Assembly: GCA_028386065.3 (NCBI GenBank)
Contig: JAKUCV010002372.1
Location: 159,648-223,647 of the forward strand
Reading direction: 5' to 3'
DNA from: Turnera subulata
Lineage: Eukaryota; Streptophyta; Magnoliopsida; Malpighiales; Passifloraceae
Length of the DNA stretch: 64,000 nt
The notes beneath the pieces are model-generated. The model did no database searches. It was not told the DNA's origin and saw only the letters and a program-made list of their open reading frames with translations. Both the position numbers and the translations under genes were made by a program. Below are positions 33,911-46,008 of the stretch, piece by piece. Each line of letters begins with the position of its first letter. Position 1 is the stretch's first letter.

Positions 33911-35577
33911 GTGAGGAAGGAGCTTGATAGGCTTGACTATCGGATACCGACTGACGATATCGTGGGGAGAAAGCGTGCTCTTATTTCAAAACTTGATGAT
34001 CTTCTTGAACGTAAAGAGTTAATCTGGAAGCAACGGTCTAGGGCTTTGTGGCTGGAAGAGGGCGACAGTAATACTTCTTTCTTCCACAGGAAAGCAAACC
34101 AGAGAAGGAAGAAAAACGAGATCACTGAGATTATGGATTGCACTGGTACAATGGTTGAGGACCCAGCTGGTATTATGCATATTGTCTCTGACTTTTTCTC
34201 TTCTATTTTCTCTTCACAATTGGGGCCCATTTCTTTTGCCAATTTCCCATCCCTAGCGGGCCGAGTTACTGAGGCTATTTCTTCCACACTCATGATGCCT
34301 TTCACATCCGAAGAGGTTAAAACAGCCATCTTTCAGATGCACCCTGGAAAATCCCCTGGCCCGGACGGAATGCCACCGAGATTCTACCAAAGATACTGGG
34401 ATATCATTGGTCAGGCTGTGACCAACAGTACTCTTCTGGTCCTCAATTTTGGAAGTATCCCTGCATCGATGGGTGTCACAAACATAACTCTCATTTCAAA
34501 GTGTAAAAAACCAAAAACAATGTCTGACTTCAGACCCATTAGCCTAGCTAATGTGCAGTACAAGAAAGCCTCAAAAGCGATTGCGAACAGACTCAAGGGT
34601 TGCATGGATGAGCTTATCGCCGATAACCAAAGTGCCTTTGTGCCAGGTAGGTTAATCTCGGATAATATACTCATAGCTTTTGAGGTGTTACACTATTTGA
34701 AAAGGAAGAAGAATGCCAAAGAGGGGGATTTTCCCTAAAACTAGACATGTCCAAAGCATTTGATAGGGTGGAGTGGAATTTCCTCCAGCATGTTATGACT
34801 TGTATGGGTTTTCCCTCCCCATTTATCAATCTAGTTATGAGTCGCATCCAATCTACTACCTATAGAGTTAGAGTTAATGATTCTGTCTCACCTGTAATTA
34901 CACCAACGAGAGGCCTGCGGCAAGGAGATGCCCTCTCTCCGTACCTCTTCCTCTTATGTAGTGAAGGTTTGACTGCCCTTTTGAATAATGCGGAACAAAT
35001 TGGGGAATGGGAGTCCTTCTCAATCTGCCGTGGTGCGCCTAAAGTCTCATACCTACTCTTCGCTGATGACTGTTTGATCTTCTCTAAGGCCACCATAGCC
35101 AGTGCCAGATGTCTTCGGTGGGTTCTGGATACTTATCAGTTGATATCTGGGCAGGTGGTGAATTTCCAAAAATATGCCATTCAGTTTAGCCCTAATTGTG
35201 CCCCTGAACTCAAAGCAGGAATCAAGCACATCCTAAGAGTAAATGAAGAAGGCTGCCATATCAAGTATCTAGGCCTTCCACCACTAATTGGCCATGCGAA
35301 GAGGGAATTTTTTCAAGACATCCGAGAGAAGGTTTGGAATAGGATCAAGGGATGGAAAGGTTGTTTGCTCTCTAAGGCAGGGAAAGAGGTGCTGATCAAG
35401 GCGGTTGCACAGTCAATACCTACCTATGCTATGTCGGTCTTCAAACTACCGACTACTCTCTATTCCGAACTATCCTCTCTAATGTCACGCTTTTGGTGGG
35501 GCAGTAACAATGATTGTAACAAGGTACATTGGCTGAGGTGGGAACTTCTGTGCAAGCCCAAATCGGAAGGAGGATAA
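33911..35577 (+). pseudogene. LINE F1 ORF2 reverse transcriptase
   Basis: Block one (33911-34738) carries LWLEEGDSNTSFFHRKAN, MHPGKSPGPDGMPPRFYQ, DFRPISLANVQYK and FVPGRLISDNILIAFE. A one-base shift at about 34720-34736 leads to block two (34747-35577) with LDMSKAFDRVEW, TRGLRQGDALSPYLF, the catalytic LLFADDCLIF (about 35060) and IKYLGLPPLIGHAKR. The block ends at TAA 35575-35577 in a [12 protein letters not shown] motif. All catalytic motifs survive; only the shift and stops kill it. Confidence 0.88.
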
Positions 35578-36342
35578 GGTTTTCGTGACCTCACTACCTT
35601 CAACCTCTCACTGCTGGCCAAACAGGGCTAGAGGTTGCTGCAAAACCCAAGTTCGCTCTGCTCGCATATTTTAAAAGCAAAATATTTCCGTGATACCGAT
35701 TTCATGCATGCCAAACTAGGGCACAAGCCCTCCTACACGTGGAGAAGCTTGCTGCTCGGGCGGGACACTCTTCGGATGGGCCTTGTACGATCCATTGGGG
35801 ATGGGAAAACAACCTCTATTGCCGATGATCCATGGATTGGTAGGCCGCGGTCTTTTAAACCAATACTGCTGAAGAAGCCAATCACCACCTCCACCACGGT
35901 GGACAGTCTAATGCTGCATGAGCCTAGGAGATGGAATATTGACCGCCTTGAGGAGATTTTCCTGCCAATGGATATCGAAGTGATTCGCTCCATCCCCTTA
36001 CCACAAGGTGAGCTTGCTGATTCTTGGTACTGGTTTTATTCACGGCATGGGACCTTCTCTGTTCGCAGTGCATATCTTGCCCAGCGATCATTCAATTCCT
36101 CTGACCAACCCACCACCTCTGATGGATGCGGTACTACAAGGACTTGGCGTGGGCTCTGGCTAGCGCGCATCCATAACAGAATTAAGAACTTCTGTTGGCG
36201 TATGGCGCACAACGCTCTCCCTGTACGTGCAAATCTTGCTAGAAGGAAGATTGTAGATGACAACACATGCCAACGGTGTGGGTCTGCCCCCGAAATGGTG
36301 GAGCATGCTATCTTTCTCTGCTCTTACTCCTCCACCATCTAG
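35578..36342 (+). pseudogene. LINE F1 zinc-binding RT-associated domain
   Basis: The same frame continues with GFRDLTTFNLSLLAKQG, a TAG at about 35629 in place of Trp (KQG-stop-RLLQ), then a 235-codon block with FRDTDFMHAKLGHKPSYTWR and the zf-RVT motif NLARRKIVDDNTCQRCGSAP, EMVEHAIFLCSYS. It ends at TAG 36340-36342, again in place of Trp. This domain is thought to bind nucleic acid downstream of RT in plant LINEs. Confidence 0.82.
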
Positions 36343-36345
36343 GCA

Positions 36346-37125
36346 ATGACAAAGTGGAAAACCTCGGGACCAATACGGCCAGATGAGCATGCTTTTGACC
36401 TGCTGGGGAGGCTGCTACAAGAGGAGAAGGATGAGGATGTAGCAATGGCATTGACCCTCATGAGCTATATATGGACAGCTAGGAATGAGGAGTTTTTCCA
36501 AATGAAGAACATCGAACCTATTGAAGTTCTGGACAAAGCTCGGCAATTCTGCGATGGTTTTTTGGATACAGGTAGGCACAACGGGAGAAGGCAGGTTGAT
36601 CACTCTCATCACCACCATTTGTCCACAAGTTGGGAAACACCTCCATTGGGATATGTCAAAATCAATTATGATGCTGCTTTGTCCACACGTCACAACTGCG
36701 GAGGAATTGGAGCCGTTTTCAGAGATCACAAGGGTGTTTTTCTAGGTGCCTTGGCATCAAGGATTGAGAGCATTACAAACCCTTTGCTATTAGAAGCCAT
36801 TGCCATGCAGGAGGGGATACAGAAAGCACTTCAGCTGGGACTGACGAATGTCTTCTTCGAAACCGATTCTCTACTCTTGCATTCCATTGCAGTAGGAAAT
36901 GCTCAAGATCTATCCAGTGTTGGGACTATTACTAGGGATATCATACTATTATTTAGGAAATTCGATTCATGTTATATCCAATATGTTCCTAGGATCTGCA
37001 ATCGCGTGGCTGATGCGATTGCACACATGTCGTTCCAATGTAAGTCCCAAGTCTTTTGGACAGTTGCTCCTCCACCACATGTTTGGACCCTTCTACAGGA
37101 GGACTGTACCACTACCAATCTTTAA
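36346..37125 (+). pseudogene. LINE F1 RNase H domain
   Basis: The final 259 codons of ORF2, in the same frame as the two preceding blocks. After YIWTARNEEFFQMK comes a linker with HSHHHHLST, then RNase H with NYDAALSTRHNCGGIG, LLLEAIAMQEGI, FFETDSLLLHS and NRVADAIAHMSF, so all four acidic positions are kept. It ends 30 bp before the poly-A tail. It has no start of its own, being cut from the rest by nonsense codons. Confidence 0.83.
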
Positions 37126-37173
37126 TATAACTAGCGCCTAAATGGCCTTTCAATCAAAAAAAAAAAAAAGATG

Positions 37174-37535
37174 AGGGATGTTACTGCAAAACTCCAGTCC
37201 ATGAGAAGCAAACTTGAAATATCTGAAAGGAGGGGTCAAGTAGCTACCAGGCAATTGCAACCTTAACCCGCAGGTAATATTGCAATTTACTTGAGCTATT
37301 AATAATTTTTTTAAAAGTAAGTGCAATCCATCAGGTTTCATTGCCATCAAGTGTTGCATTAATATATAGGCTATGAACTTGTTGAATTTGCTTTGTGATT
37401 TTTTTTTCTTTTAATTTCCAGTTGATCAAGACCAGTCTAGTCTTGAATTGCGAGCACCGTTAAAACTTGTACTCGTGCTTCCACGAATTTGTGAATCAGT
37501 TACGAATAAATTTGATCATGAATGTTTCATGTAAA
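37174..37535 (+). pseudogene. 3' end of an unidentified two-exon gene
   Basis: Directly after the F1 tail, frame 37174 reads MRDVTAKLQSMRSKLEISER, RGQVATRQLQP, a stop, PA, up to CAG|GTAATA at 37273/37274. A 147-bp intron follows with a T-rich tract and TTTCCAG at 37414-37420. The second exon continues in phase with VDQDQSSLELRAPLKLVLVL and PRICESVTNKFDHECFM to a TAA. Phase-consistent exons with good splice sites suggest a real gene end, coiled-coil-like in exon one, cut off upstream by LINE F1. I do not recognise the family. Confidence 0.5.
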
Positions 37536-38043
37536 TGGGTATATTGAACTATCTCCTTCTCCTCAACCTTTAATGTGATTATATGTCCTCCTCAAGTGTT
37601 TCGATTGGATATTCATAGTTTTTCTTTTTGTGAAGTACTAACAAAAGTTAATTGATAAAAGATTAAAGATGCATCATAAAAACTGTGCGGATATAAGTAA
37701 AAGTATTAATTGATATTTATCTACATGATTTTATTATTAACTGAATGCTATGAAAAATCCAAATTCTAAAATGTAATAGACCGCGCCTTAAAATTGTGAA
37801 CATTATTTTGGAAACTTTGAATCCAATTTGCTGGAGAGAGTTATATAGTAATTCTTATCAAAATCAATATTTACAATACCGCGTGAAAGTAGAAATTAGC
37901 TAGCCGCCTGCGAGAACCAATGCCGTAAAAGAGCCAAGTTTAGTCAATTTTTGGGTCGAGATTAGTCGTGTAATTGCGATTTGAGATCGAACTTGATAGC
38001 ATTTTTGGGGTAGCGATGATAGATCTCTTAATACTGTCTAATT
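37536..38043. other. Spacer with no recognised feature
   Basis: About 500 bp between the gene fragment and LINE F2. It is AT-rich, and I found no ORF or repeat that I can support. Confidence 0.5.
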
Positions 38044-38056
38044 AAGCTTAGGGTTG
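38044..38056. repeat. Left target duplication of LINE F2
   Basis: AAGCTTAGGGTTG, repeated exactly at 61545-61557 after the poly-A tail of LINE F2. Confidence 0.85.
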
Positions 38057-38220
38057 CACCAAAAAAAATAAAAATTATATGTAAGAAATTCCTCTCCCGA
38101 ATTTGTCGGGTCTCTCTCTCGTCTTGTACGAGTCCTCTCTCCCTAAACTAGGGTTTTCTTCTCCTTTCTTTAAGGTTTTTCCTGTGATTTTTTCGTTGTT
38201 TCTGTCTGGTGTTAACGGTG

Positions 38221-39867
38221 ATGATGCGGGGTATCAACAGGTTCTCTGCCCCAACTCTCACGGAGGCAGAGAGTAAGGCTGTGGTTTTTGAGGAGGATGA
38301 GACGGATGGGGTACCATCAGAACTTCAACTGAGCCTGGTGGGGCGACTATTGACCAATCGTCCCTTTAACGCGAAAGAGTTAATGAGGACGATGAAGATG
38401 GTACGGAAACCGGCTCACGATATGGAGGTCTCCCAACTGGACTCCAACCTTTTCGTGTTCCAGTTCTTTCATTGGCGTGACAGGGAGCGTGTTCTTGAGA
38501 GTGAACCGTGGAATTTTGATAACCAACTGGTTATCCTGAGTGAGATCTCTGGGAATGATCAACCCTCTGATTTGGCCCTTGATCACGCCCCTATGTGGGT
38601 TCTGGTTTATGATGTTCCGTTCAATCTCAGGAAACCTAGGTTTATTGAGTTACTCGGAGAGAAGGTGGGTAGTTTTTTGAAGTTGGACAAGGAGAGGAAC
38701 TTAACCCAGGGTAAGTTTATCAGATTTCGGGTTTCCCTTGAAGTCAAATCCCCACTTCTTCGTGGTTCTCTTGTCCAGGGAAGTGATGGGAAAGAAGTCT
38801 GGGTATATTTTAAGTATGAACGGTTGCCTTGGTTTTGTTTCCACTGTGGCTGTTTGGGTCATATTGCCAAGGACTGTACTGAGGTGGATGATGATGACTT
38901 ACTCAATCCATTATTGTATCAGTATGGGGGTGATCTTCGAGCCTCTCCAATGCGTAGGCCTTCTGTGGCACGTGACTCGATTGCTGCTCCACTTGGGGTT
39001 AGACGTAAACTGGTCTTTAAACCAGTAGCCAAGGAGCCGATGGTGTCTTCAGGTATTGGGGATCAGCTGAGAGGCGGTGATGATGTGGATATTGTGGACA
39101 ATTCGATTATCAGGTCCGTGAAGGGGGGTGACAGTTCACCAACTCGGGTACAGGAGACGAACCGGGTCTCGGGTTTGCCCTTCCAAAGCCCGATGAGTCA
39201 GATTGCAGCCAGAGTTCAGGGCTTTGGTATCTCTGATCACACTATTAGACGGGAAGGGCCTCTTACTCGAACGAGCTTTGATGAACAAATTGCTCCTAGG
39301 CCCTCCTCTCGGCGTGTGGTGGAAGGTTTGGCCTCACCTGACTCGCATACCTCCTTGTTGGTTTCGTCACAGGTTAGTCATGCCCCTCTCCTTAGTTCTC
39401 CACACAATTCTGTCGTTGGTAATCTGGACAGTGGGGACACGTTAGGTGTGGCTTCTGGATTTTCAACCCCGACTTTTACTTCTGAGGTAGTGTCAGCATA
39501 GTTCAATCAAGATGTGTTCCAGCCGAGTGCCCAAGATATATTATCTTCCCCTAGTCTTATGGCAGGAACAGAGACTTTGATCAGCTCAACCAAGGAAACT
39601 TCCACTAATATTTATCCTGCCAGAGTTGCTGGCCCTCCATCCAGCAGTAAGTGGAAACGCATGGCTAGAGCACATTCTGTGGGTTCTCAGGTTCCTCTAG
39701 GGGGGGTTGAAGTGGCTAAGCGCAAAATCCCAGAGTTAGAGGTTGATGATGAGGGGATTATTGTGGCTAGTCAGCCTTCAAAGCGGAGGGAGGTTGAGAA
39801 CGAGAGGGAGGTTGACAAACCACACTGTTCGGCGGAGGCTGCGAGGCAGTCCCGCCATTATCAATGA
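38221..39867 (+). pseudogene. LINE F2 ORF1 (RNA-binding protein)
   Basis: Starts MMRGINRFSAPTLTEAES; another ATG 12 bp upstream (38209) is possible. Residues 40-200 form a DUF4283 domain (LVGRLLTNRPFNAKEL, LESEPWNFDNQLVIL, WVLVYDVPFNLRK), followed by an intact zinc knuckle CFHCGCLGHIAKDC and a long Ser/Pro-rich tail. One TAG at 39499-39501 interrupts the frame, which then stays open to TGA at 39865-39867. The stop overlaps the ORF2 start in ATGA. The protein would coat element RNA. Confidence 0.85.
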
Positions 39868-40674
39868 GTCTATTATGTTGGAACTGCCGTGGTTTAGGGG
39901 ATCCACAGGTAGTCTCTTCCCTTTGCAAGCTTATTTAGCTTGAAAATCCCCTCCTAGTTTTTCTTTCTGAAACTAGGTTGAAGAAGTTTGAGATGGATCG
40001 TGTTTTTCGAAGGTTATGGTGGGAGGGTATAGGGGGGTAGCCCTGTTATGGCGCAATGAGTTAACAGTGTCACCCCGCTCTTTCTCTCTTCACCATATTG
40101 ATGTCCTTATTCGGGGAGGCGGGGTGCACGATGAATGGCGGTTTACTGGTTTGTATGGCTGGCCGGAGACTACGGAGAAGTGGCGAACCTAGGCAATATG
40201 GAATAGTCTTGGGGATCTACCGAATGTGCCTTGGGTTTGTGGGGGGATTTCAATGATATACTTTTTCAGTGGGAGAAGAGGGGTGGTAACACTAGAGCCT
40301 TCAGTGCCATGCAAGCCTTTGACGAAACCCTCGTGTCCTTGTAGTTATTTGTTTTGGGCTATTCTGGCTGCAATTTTACTTGGGCTAATGACCACTTGGA
40401 CGATACTCACATTGAGGAGAGGATTGATAGGATGGTGGCCTCTGCATCGTGGTCTGATCTTTTCCCGCAGGCATTGGTTAAACACCTGCTGCGTCAAGGG
40501 TCTAATCATGCACCCCTGAAACTGGTTCTGGACAAATTAGGCGGGCGCCATTTTCGAGGCAAAAAGCTCTTTCGCTTTCAAGCCTTTTGGCTTACAAACG
40601 ACCAATGTAAGGCTACTGTTGATCAAGCTTGGAGTGTGGACTCACCCCGAGATCCACTGGTGCGGGTGCAATGA
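39864..40674 (+). pseudogene. LINE F2 ORF2 endonuclease domain
   Basis: ORF2 starts MSLLCWNCRGLGDPQVV at 39864, overlapping the ORF1 stop by four bases. A TAG (about 39939) follows the CKLI segment. VFLSETRLKKFEMDR carries the metal-binding Glu. The later part shows WANDHLDDTHIEERIDRMVA and KHLLRQGSNHAPLKL, where the usual SDH is SNH, in block 40354-40674. Several shifts and stops (about 40040, 40195 and 40345) separate the pieces. Confidence 0.8.
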
Positions 40675-41727
40675 AAAGTTCAATAGTGTAGTAAGAGGCT
40701 TACAGAATGGAGCAAAGGGCATTTATCTCATATTATATCATCTATTCGAGAAAAGCGTAAAATGCTTGAGGAGTTGAATAAAGTCACTCAAAAGAAATAG
40801 GTGATTGAAAAGTCAAGAGTGCTTAATAAGGAGATCGACACCCTTGTTATGGAGGAGGAGTCGATGTGGGCTCAGAGATCTAGAATTACCTGGCTCCGGG
40901 AGGGTGATCGTAACACAAAGTTCTTATTCCATAAAGCTAATCAGAGGGGGAAGTCGAATTGTATTTTGGGAGTGAAAGATGAGCATGGCCACTGGCAGTC
41001 TAGTCCACGTGATATTGCTTCTGTATTCAAATCATATTATTCACAGCTTTTTTTATTGACTGGTCAGCTTCAGATGGGAGAGGTAATTGATGCTGTGCAG
41101 GGCCGTGTTACTGACACTATGCGTCGGCTGCTTGATGCTCCTTACCAGAGTTCAGGTGTTATGCAGCTCTCCAGCAAATGCACCCTACCAAAGCTCCTGG
41201 CCCTGATGGTATACCCCCTCTCTTTTTTCAAAAATTCTAGTCTATTGTGGGTAATGATATCTGTTCTATGGTGTTAGATGTGCTCAACAATGGTGCGGAT
41301 TCGGGGCCCCTGAATCACACCTATGTCACCTTAATCCCTGAGGTCAGGAATCCCATGGATTGTAGCCAATATCGGCCAATCAGTTTGTGTAATGTTGCCT
41401 TTAAGCTTATTACCAAGGTGATTGCCAATCGCCTGAAGTCTATTTTACCTGAGGTCATTGGTGAGGAACAAAGTGCTTTTGTCCCGGAGAGGCTTATTAC
41501 AGACAATGCCCTTATTGCTTTTGAAACCTTCCACTATATGAAAAAGGTCTGCTCTGGACAACGCGGTTATATGGGACTGAAACTTGACATGTCTAAAGCC
41601 TACGATTGGGTGGAATGGGATTTCTTGGAAGCAATTATGTTGAAGATGGGGTTCAGTACTCAATGGGTGGCACTGGTAATGAGGTGTGTCAGAACAGTCT
41701 CCTACTCTCTACTTATTAGCAGGATAC
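40675..41727 (+). pseudogene. LINE F2 reverse transcriptase, first half
   Basis: The plus strand carries ITWLREGDRNTKFLFHKANQ, then, across shifts near 41170-41240, HPTKAPGPDGIPP-like sequence, LNHTYVTLIPEVRNPMDCSQ, YRPISLCNVAFKL, FVPERLITDNALIAFETFHY and LDMSKAYDWVEWDFLE. It stops at 41727, where element G entered in the middle of the RT finger/palm region; the next RT motif resumes at 49088. Confidence 0.85.
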
Positions 41728-43107
41728 TGATGCGTAAAATCTGCAAGCGCACAGATAGAGGTAGCACACAAGGTCGTATCCACAGAGACTAGGCAAAATA
41801 ACTAATCAACAGACTCACTCTGTTAGGCTGAAAACAGTAAAATAGTGATGAATTGGTGATTATAAATTGAGATTGCGATTCAACAATAAAATAAACAATT
41901 TAAAAACGTAAATAATATGAAGATAACAGATTAGAGAAGGTCTAGATCAATCGGGGTTCACTACTCTATCCTTTTATGCCCTAATTATCCTCCAGATCCT
42001 GCTAACAGGGTGACTCTGTTCCGTGTCCGCGAACGGGGCGACACTGTTCGCTAAAAATCTACAGCTTTCTATTCGTTTTCTTGATGGGTAACAACCTAGG
42101 GTGAAATTATCGACTTTTGGAGGTATAATTTCGTCTCAGAGGTCAATCTTACCACTGTCGTGGATCAAACCTATTCCTAAGAGCAATGATGCTTTTTGTT
42201 GTTACTAATTCCACAATAATCCTAATGCCTTTCAGCACCTAGATTAGGGTTTGTTTATGATTTTCCAGAATTAAACGTCTCCTGTCGGTGCTTAGTCTAA
42301 TTCCTAAGACAAGTTTTAAGGTGATCAAGCTTCAAACTCGAATTATGCTCACATAAACAAATCAAGAACTCAAATAAGAAAACTGCTCGAGGAGTAATTA
42401 AATCATAAAAAGAGTTGAGTAGCTACATCCCTCTTGATCTAGAAAAAAGGTTTAGTTCATAATAAAATAGAAAGAAAATATGGAGGATTTGTTCATGTTA
42501 CAAACCGAAAATAAGGAAGAAAAATAAGAATCGACTAAAGAGCTTCTTCTCCTCCTTTTTGCTGCTGCTGAAGACGTGATGAAAAAAGAAAAAGAAGGGA
42601 TCCTCCTTTGCTACTACGATCTCTCTTTTTATTATTCTGAAACCCTAGCCTTTAATTCCTACAATTTAGGTAAGGTCACTAAAAAGTAGGAATTAATTCC
42701 TTCTAGGACTTCTCCTATTTTGGTGCAGCAAAAATCTCTTTATTTCCATAGGAAAAAAAGCAGGTCAGTGCCACTAATTAATTGGCCAACAAGTCACTTT
42801 GTCGCTGGAATTATAAAGCTCCAGGTTCCGGTCTGCGGGCTTCAACGGTGTGACACCGTTGAAAACTGATCGTCAAGAAATCTCCATGTATTGGCTCCAA
42901 ACTTTCCAGAATCCTTCAAAAGGCTCCAAATCTTCAAGAATCAAGCCAATTTGCAACAATAGGTACCTGAAAGCGTAAATTAATAAGCGAAAGCGAAACT
43001 AGTGGAAAACAAGCTAAAAACTATAAATACATGCATGATCCTAACTAAATGCTTGGCCAAAGGGGTATTTTATGCTCCAAAATAGTACATGATATGCACA
43101 CATATCA
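41728..43107 (-). repeat. 3' LTR of element G
   Basis: 1380 bp, TGATGCGTAA to CACATATCA. It includes three copies of the G-element dyad (42003-42022, 42031-42050 and 42842-42863), the last a perfect 9+1+9 inverted repeat. Confidence 0.93.
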
Positions 43108-44988
43108 AACTCCCCCAAACTTGAACTTTTGCTTGTCCCCAAGCAAAACTAAACAATAAATCAAGGGAAAAGATAAGACATGCACACGGTTGTTGTCTAT
43201 TCAGACCTGCACGGCGTGACCCTGTTCAAATGCAACTTGCGAGTTAGCCTTAGAAAAATCTACCTTGAAAAGTTTGCTCATAAAAAACTCAAGTCTAAAG
43301 CTCACCAAATTACACAATCAAGATTCAAATTCCTTCACAAACATTCAATCCAATCAGTCCTTCAAAAGATATGCTTAGAAACCAAGCAATTAGAAACAAT
43401 ATCCCATAGGCATCTCAAAACTCACATCACCACTAGTGGGCACAAATCAGTAATCAGAGATCAATAGGTCTTAATAATGGGTTGAAACGATGTTAGGTTT
43501 GTGTTGTGAATGAAGGGGAAAGAGTGTTCAAAAGTTTGTCAAATCACTGAATCCAAACCTTACAAAATTAGAGCAACTCGATGTTTCAACAGTCTGACCC
43601 TGTTCGCTGGTAGTAATGTTCATTGAATGATCTGCCCTGCTCAACTCAAATGCACACACATTTTTTTTGTTTTTGTGTTTTTTTGTGTGTGTTACGTTTT
43701 TCTGTGTTTTTTTTTTTCAACTTTTTGCTCTTTTTTTTTCGTGAGTGAGCAGGGGTTAATCATGCTACAGCTTGTATCCTTTTCACAGAAATTTTGAACA
43801 GGGCGAGACCGTTGGTTTTGAAATCTGATGTTCAATGCTCTTTTATGAACTGATGCGTAAGTATGTGGACTCAATAAATTAACAGAACGGGTATGGGTTG
43901 ATTTCAAAGAAAAATTGTGTGCTGATCAGGCACAAGATGGTCATGTAAGTGGCTGCAAAGGTGTGAGGTGGTTGTTGTGGGTAACAAAAGAATGTATGAC
44001 CATCTAAAGTAGGCTCAAAGGGCAAGCAAGGGATACAATGATCAAGGGTAGGCTAAGGCTTAAGTGTAGGTGAAATTCAAGGATGGCCTAAATCATGTCT
44101 CTGGTCAAGATTGTGCTATAAATTTCGCCTCAATGCAAGTGTAAGAGATGTTCTAGGATAATTATTTCCTTAAGAATTTATAAGAATTCTCTAAACTATC
44201 CAAATCCTAAGGACGTCACATTGGCTAACTATGATCAAGAATCTGAATTATCATGTGGTAATTAGTGTGTACTTAAGGACCTGATTCGGTGTAAGTTCAA
44301 AAATAGATAAAAGAGTAGTCATTTTAAGGCTAAACTAACGCAGGCAGAACCGAACAGAGTCGCACCGTTCAAACTGAAATAGGCAGACATCCATAATTAC
44401 ATACAAAATTCTTTGGCCTATGCAACAAAAATTCATGCATAAAAATAAACAATGCCACTAATTGCAAATTTGCACCCCCAAACCTAAACGGAACAGTGTC
44501 CTCACTGGACCACAAGAAACACAGAAAGGGGTACAAAGCAACAAATGAATAAGAAACACAGAGAGCAATAAAAGAGCAAGGACATGACATGAAAGGGCAC
44601 CCCCAAACCTAAAAACTAGCATGTGTATTAGATAAGGGTGGGAATGGGTGGGTTTAGGAACACAATACAGAACACGAAAATGCGAACAGAGTGGCGTTGT
44701 TAGGGGTGCCTGTGTGTGGGTATGTGAACCAAGCAAAATACAGAAAGATAAATAAAAGGGAGAAGGGATGCTTCTCTGGATTTTGCTGGTGATTGTCCCA
44801 TCCCCAAGTCCTCCACGTTGTGTCATGCTTGCTTGCTCTCTATTTTTTTTTGTCTTTTTTATTTTTCTTCTTTTTTTTCTGCAAAATAAAATAAACGACA
44901 AAGAAAATTAAAAGTAAAAATGCATAAACTGAAAATTACCTCCAAAAATCTCAGGTTGCCTCCTGAGAAGCGCTTCTTTAATGTTGTC
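43108..44988 (-). other. 3' non-coding region of element G
   Basis: The 1.9 kb between the polypurine tract and the protease frame holds T-rich and Lys-coding A-rich runs near 43660-43740 and 44840-44890, and at least six dyad copies (43209, 43586, 43795, 44351, 44491 and 44682). It stands where RT and integrase would be. The apparent frame at 44458-44901 is low complexity and not supported. Confidence 0.6.
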
Positions 44989-46008
44989 TTAGCTGGACAT
45001 CCTTCCATTTAAGTAATGGGAGAGTCTCGAAGCAACAGAGTCGCCCTGTTGTCTACTGCATCCCCTGGGCGTGAACAACTGTCTACTGTCCCTGAATGGT
45101 TCAGGCTTTCCATCAATTGACTCCACTACTCCATGAGGAAGGACTTGGACCACTGGTTGGAATCTTTTTTCCAGGTCATGGTCATCAACAGTGTCACTCT
45201 GTGACACAGGTTCGATCTTATAAACTTGCTGGATAGTTTCTGGTACGTCCTCTTCGATCAAGCAAGTATATTCTGGAGCGTTTTGTTCCTCTTGTTGTGC
45301 ACCATCAATAAGGGAAGTCAATAGTGCATCGATTGGGTCACAGAGTGGGCCTTCTTGATCAATCTCCCTTGCAACCATGTCCGTAAATGCATCAACTCTA
45401 TAGCACATGTTTGCACTGAGTTCATTCCTAGCAGCCTCTGGAATGTTGAACTCCACTAAATCATTACCAACCTTGAGGGTCAGCTTCCCTTCTGAGCAAT
45501 CAATCATAGCCCTTGCGGTTGCTAAGAAAGGTCTTCCAAGTATGATGGGTGTTTGGGAATCGGTTTCCATTTCTAGAACAACAAAGTCTACTGGAATCTG
45601 CAATTTTTCAATCTACACAGGAACATCTTCAAGCACCCCAATTGGATGTTTAACACTCCGGTCAGCTAGCTGCAGGGTCATCCTGGTGGGTTTCAAGTCC
45701 CCAATTGATATTTTCTTAGCAAGAGATAGAGGAATTAAGCTGACACTTGCCCCTAAATCACACAAAGCTTTGTCAATTTTCAGAGTATCAACAATGCAAG
45801 GAATTGAAAAACTCCCTGGGTCCTTCCTCTTTGCTGGAAATTTTTGCAAGATAAGTGCACTGCACTTTTCGGTCATGGGCACCGTTTCAACATCCTCAAT
45901 GGCTCTCTTCTTGGACACAAGGTCTTTCAGGGACTTAGCATAGCTTGGCATCTCACTAATCACCTCTGTAAAGGGGAGATTAATGCATACTTTCTTCAAC
46001 ATCTCCAC
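44989..46008 (-). pseudogene. Element G protease region
   Basis: Block 45613-46008 encodes MEMLKKVCINLPFTEVISEM and KALCDLGASVSLIPLSLAKK, the retropepsin active site with Asp in DLGAS. Block 44989-45603 continues in the same region with ETDSQTPIILGRPFLATARA, the conserved ILGRPFL flap/C-terminal motif of Athila-type proteases, then an acidic tail. A TAG between them (about 45604-45612) replaces a likely Gln codon. The enzyme would process Gag. Copies of the element-wide dyad lie in this frame and encode QQGDSVAS and SQSDTVDD. Confidence 0.85.

Larger units (their letters stand above)
31190..37169 (+). mobile_element. LINE F1, nearly full-length L1-type element
   Basis: It contains ORF1 (DUF4283 and zinc knuckle), ORF2 (endonuclease, reverse transcriptase, zinc-binding domain, RNase H) and a 14-bp poly-A tail (37156-37169), in the order of plant L1 LINEs. 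The 5' boundary is approximate, placed about 110 bp before the ORF1 start, because no target duplication was found; bases after the tail are ATGAGGGATG-like. Five stops and one shift interrupt ORF2. Confidence 0.88.

Noticed and set aside
30877..37190. Target duplication for LINE F1 from GATGGGTACTGCA and GATGTTACTGCA-like words
   Set aside because: Similarity is partial and the left word lies about 300 bp before the likely element start.
44458..44901. 147-codon minus-strand frame in element G
   Set aside because: Low complexity at its start (Lys-rich from an A-rich run) and no conserved motif; it lies in the 3' non-coding region of G.
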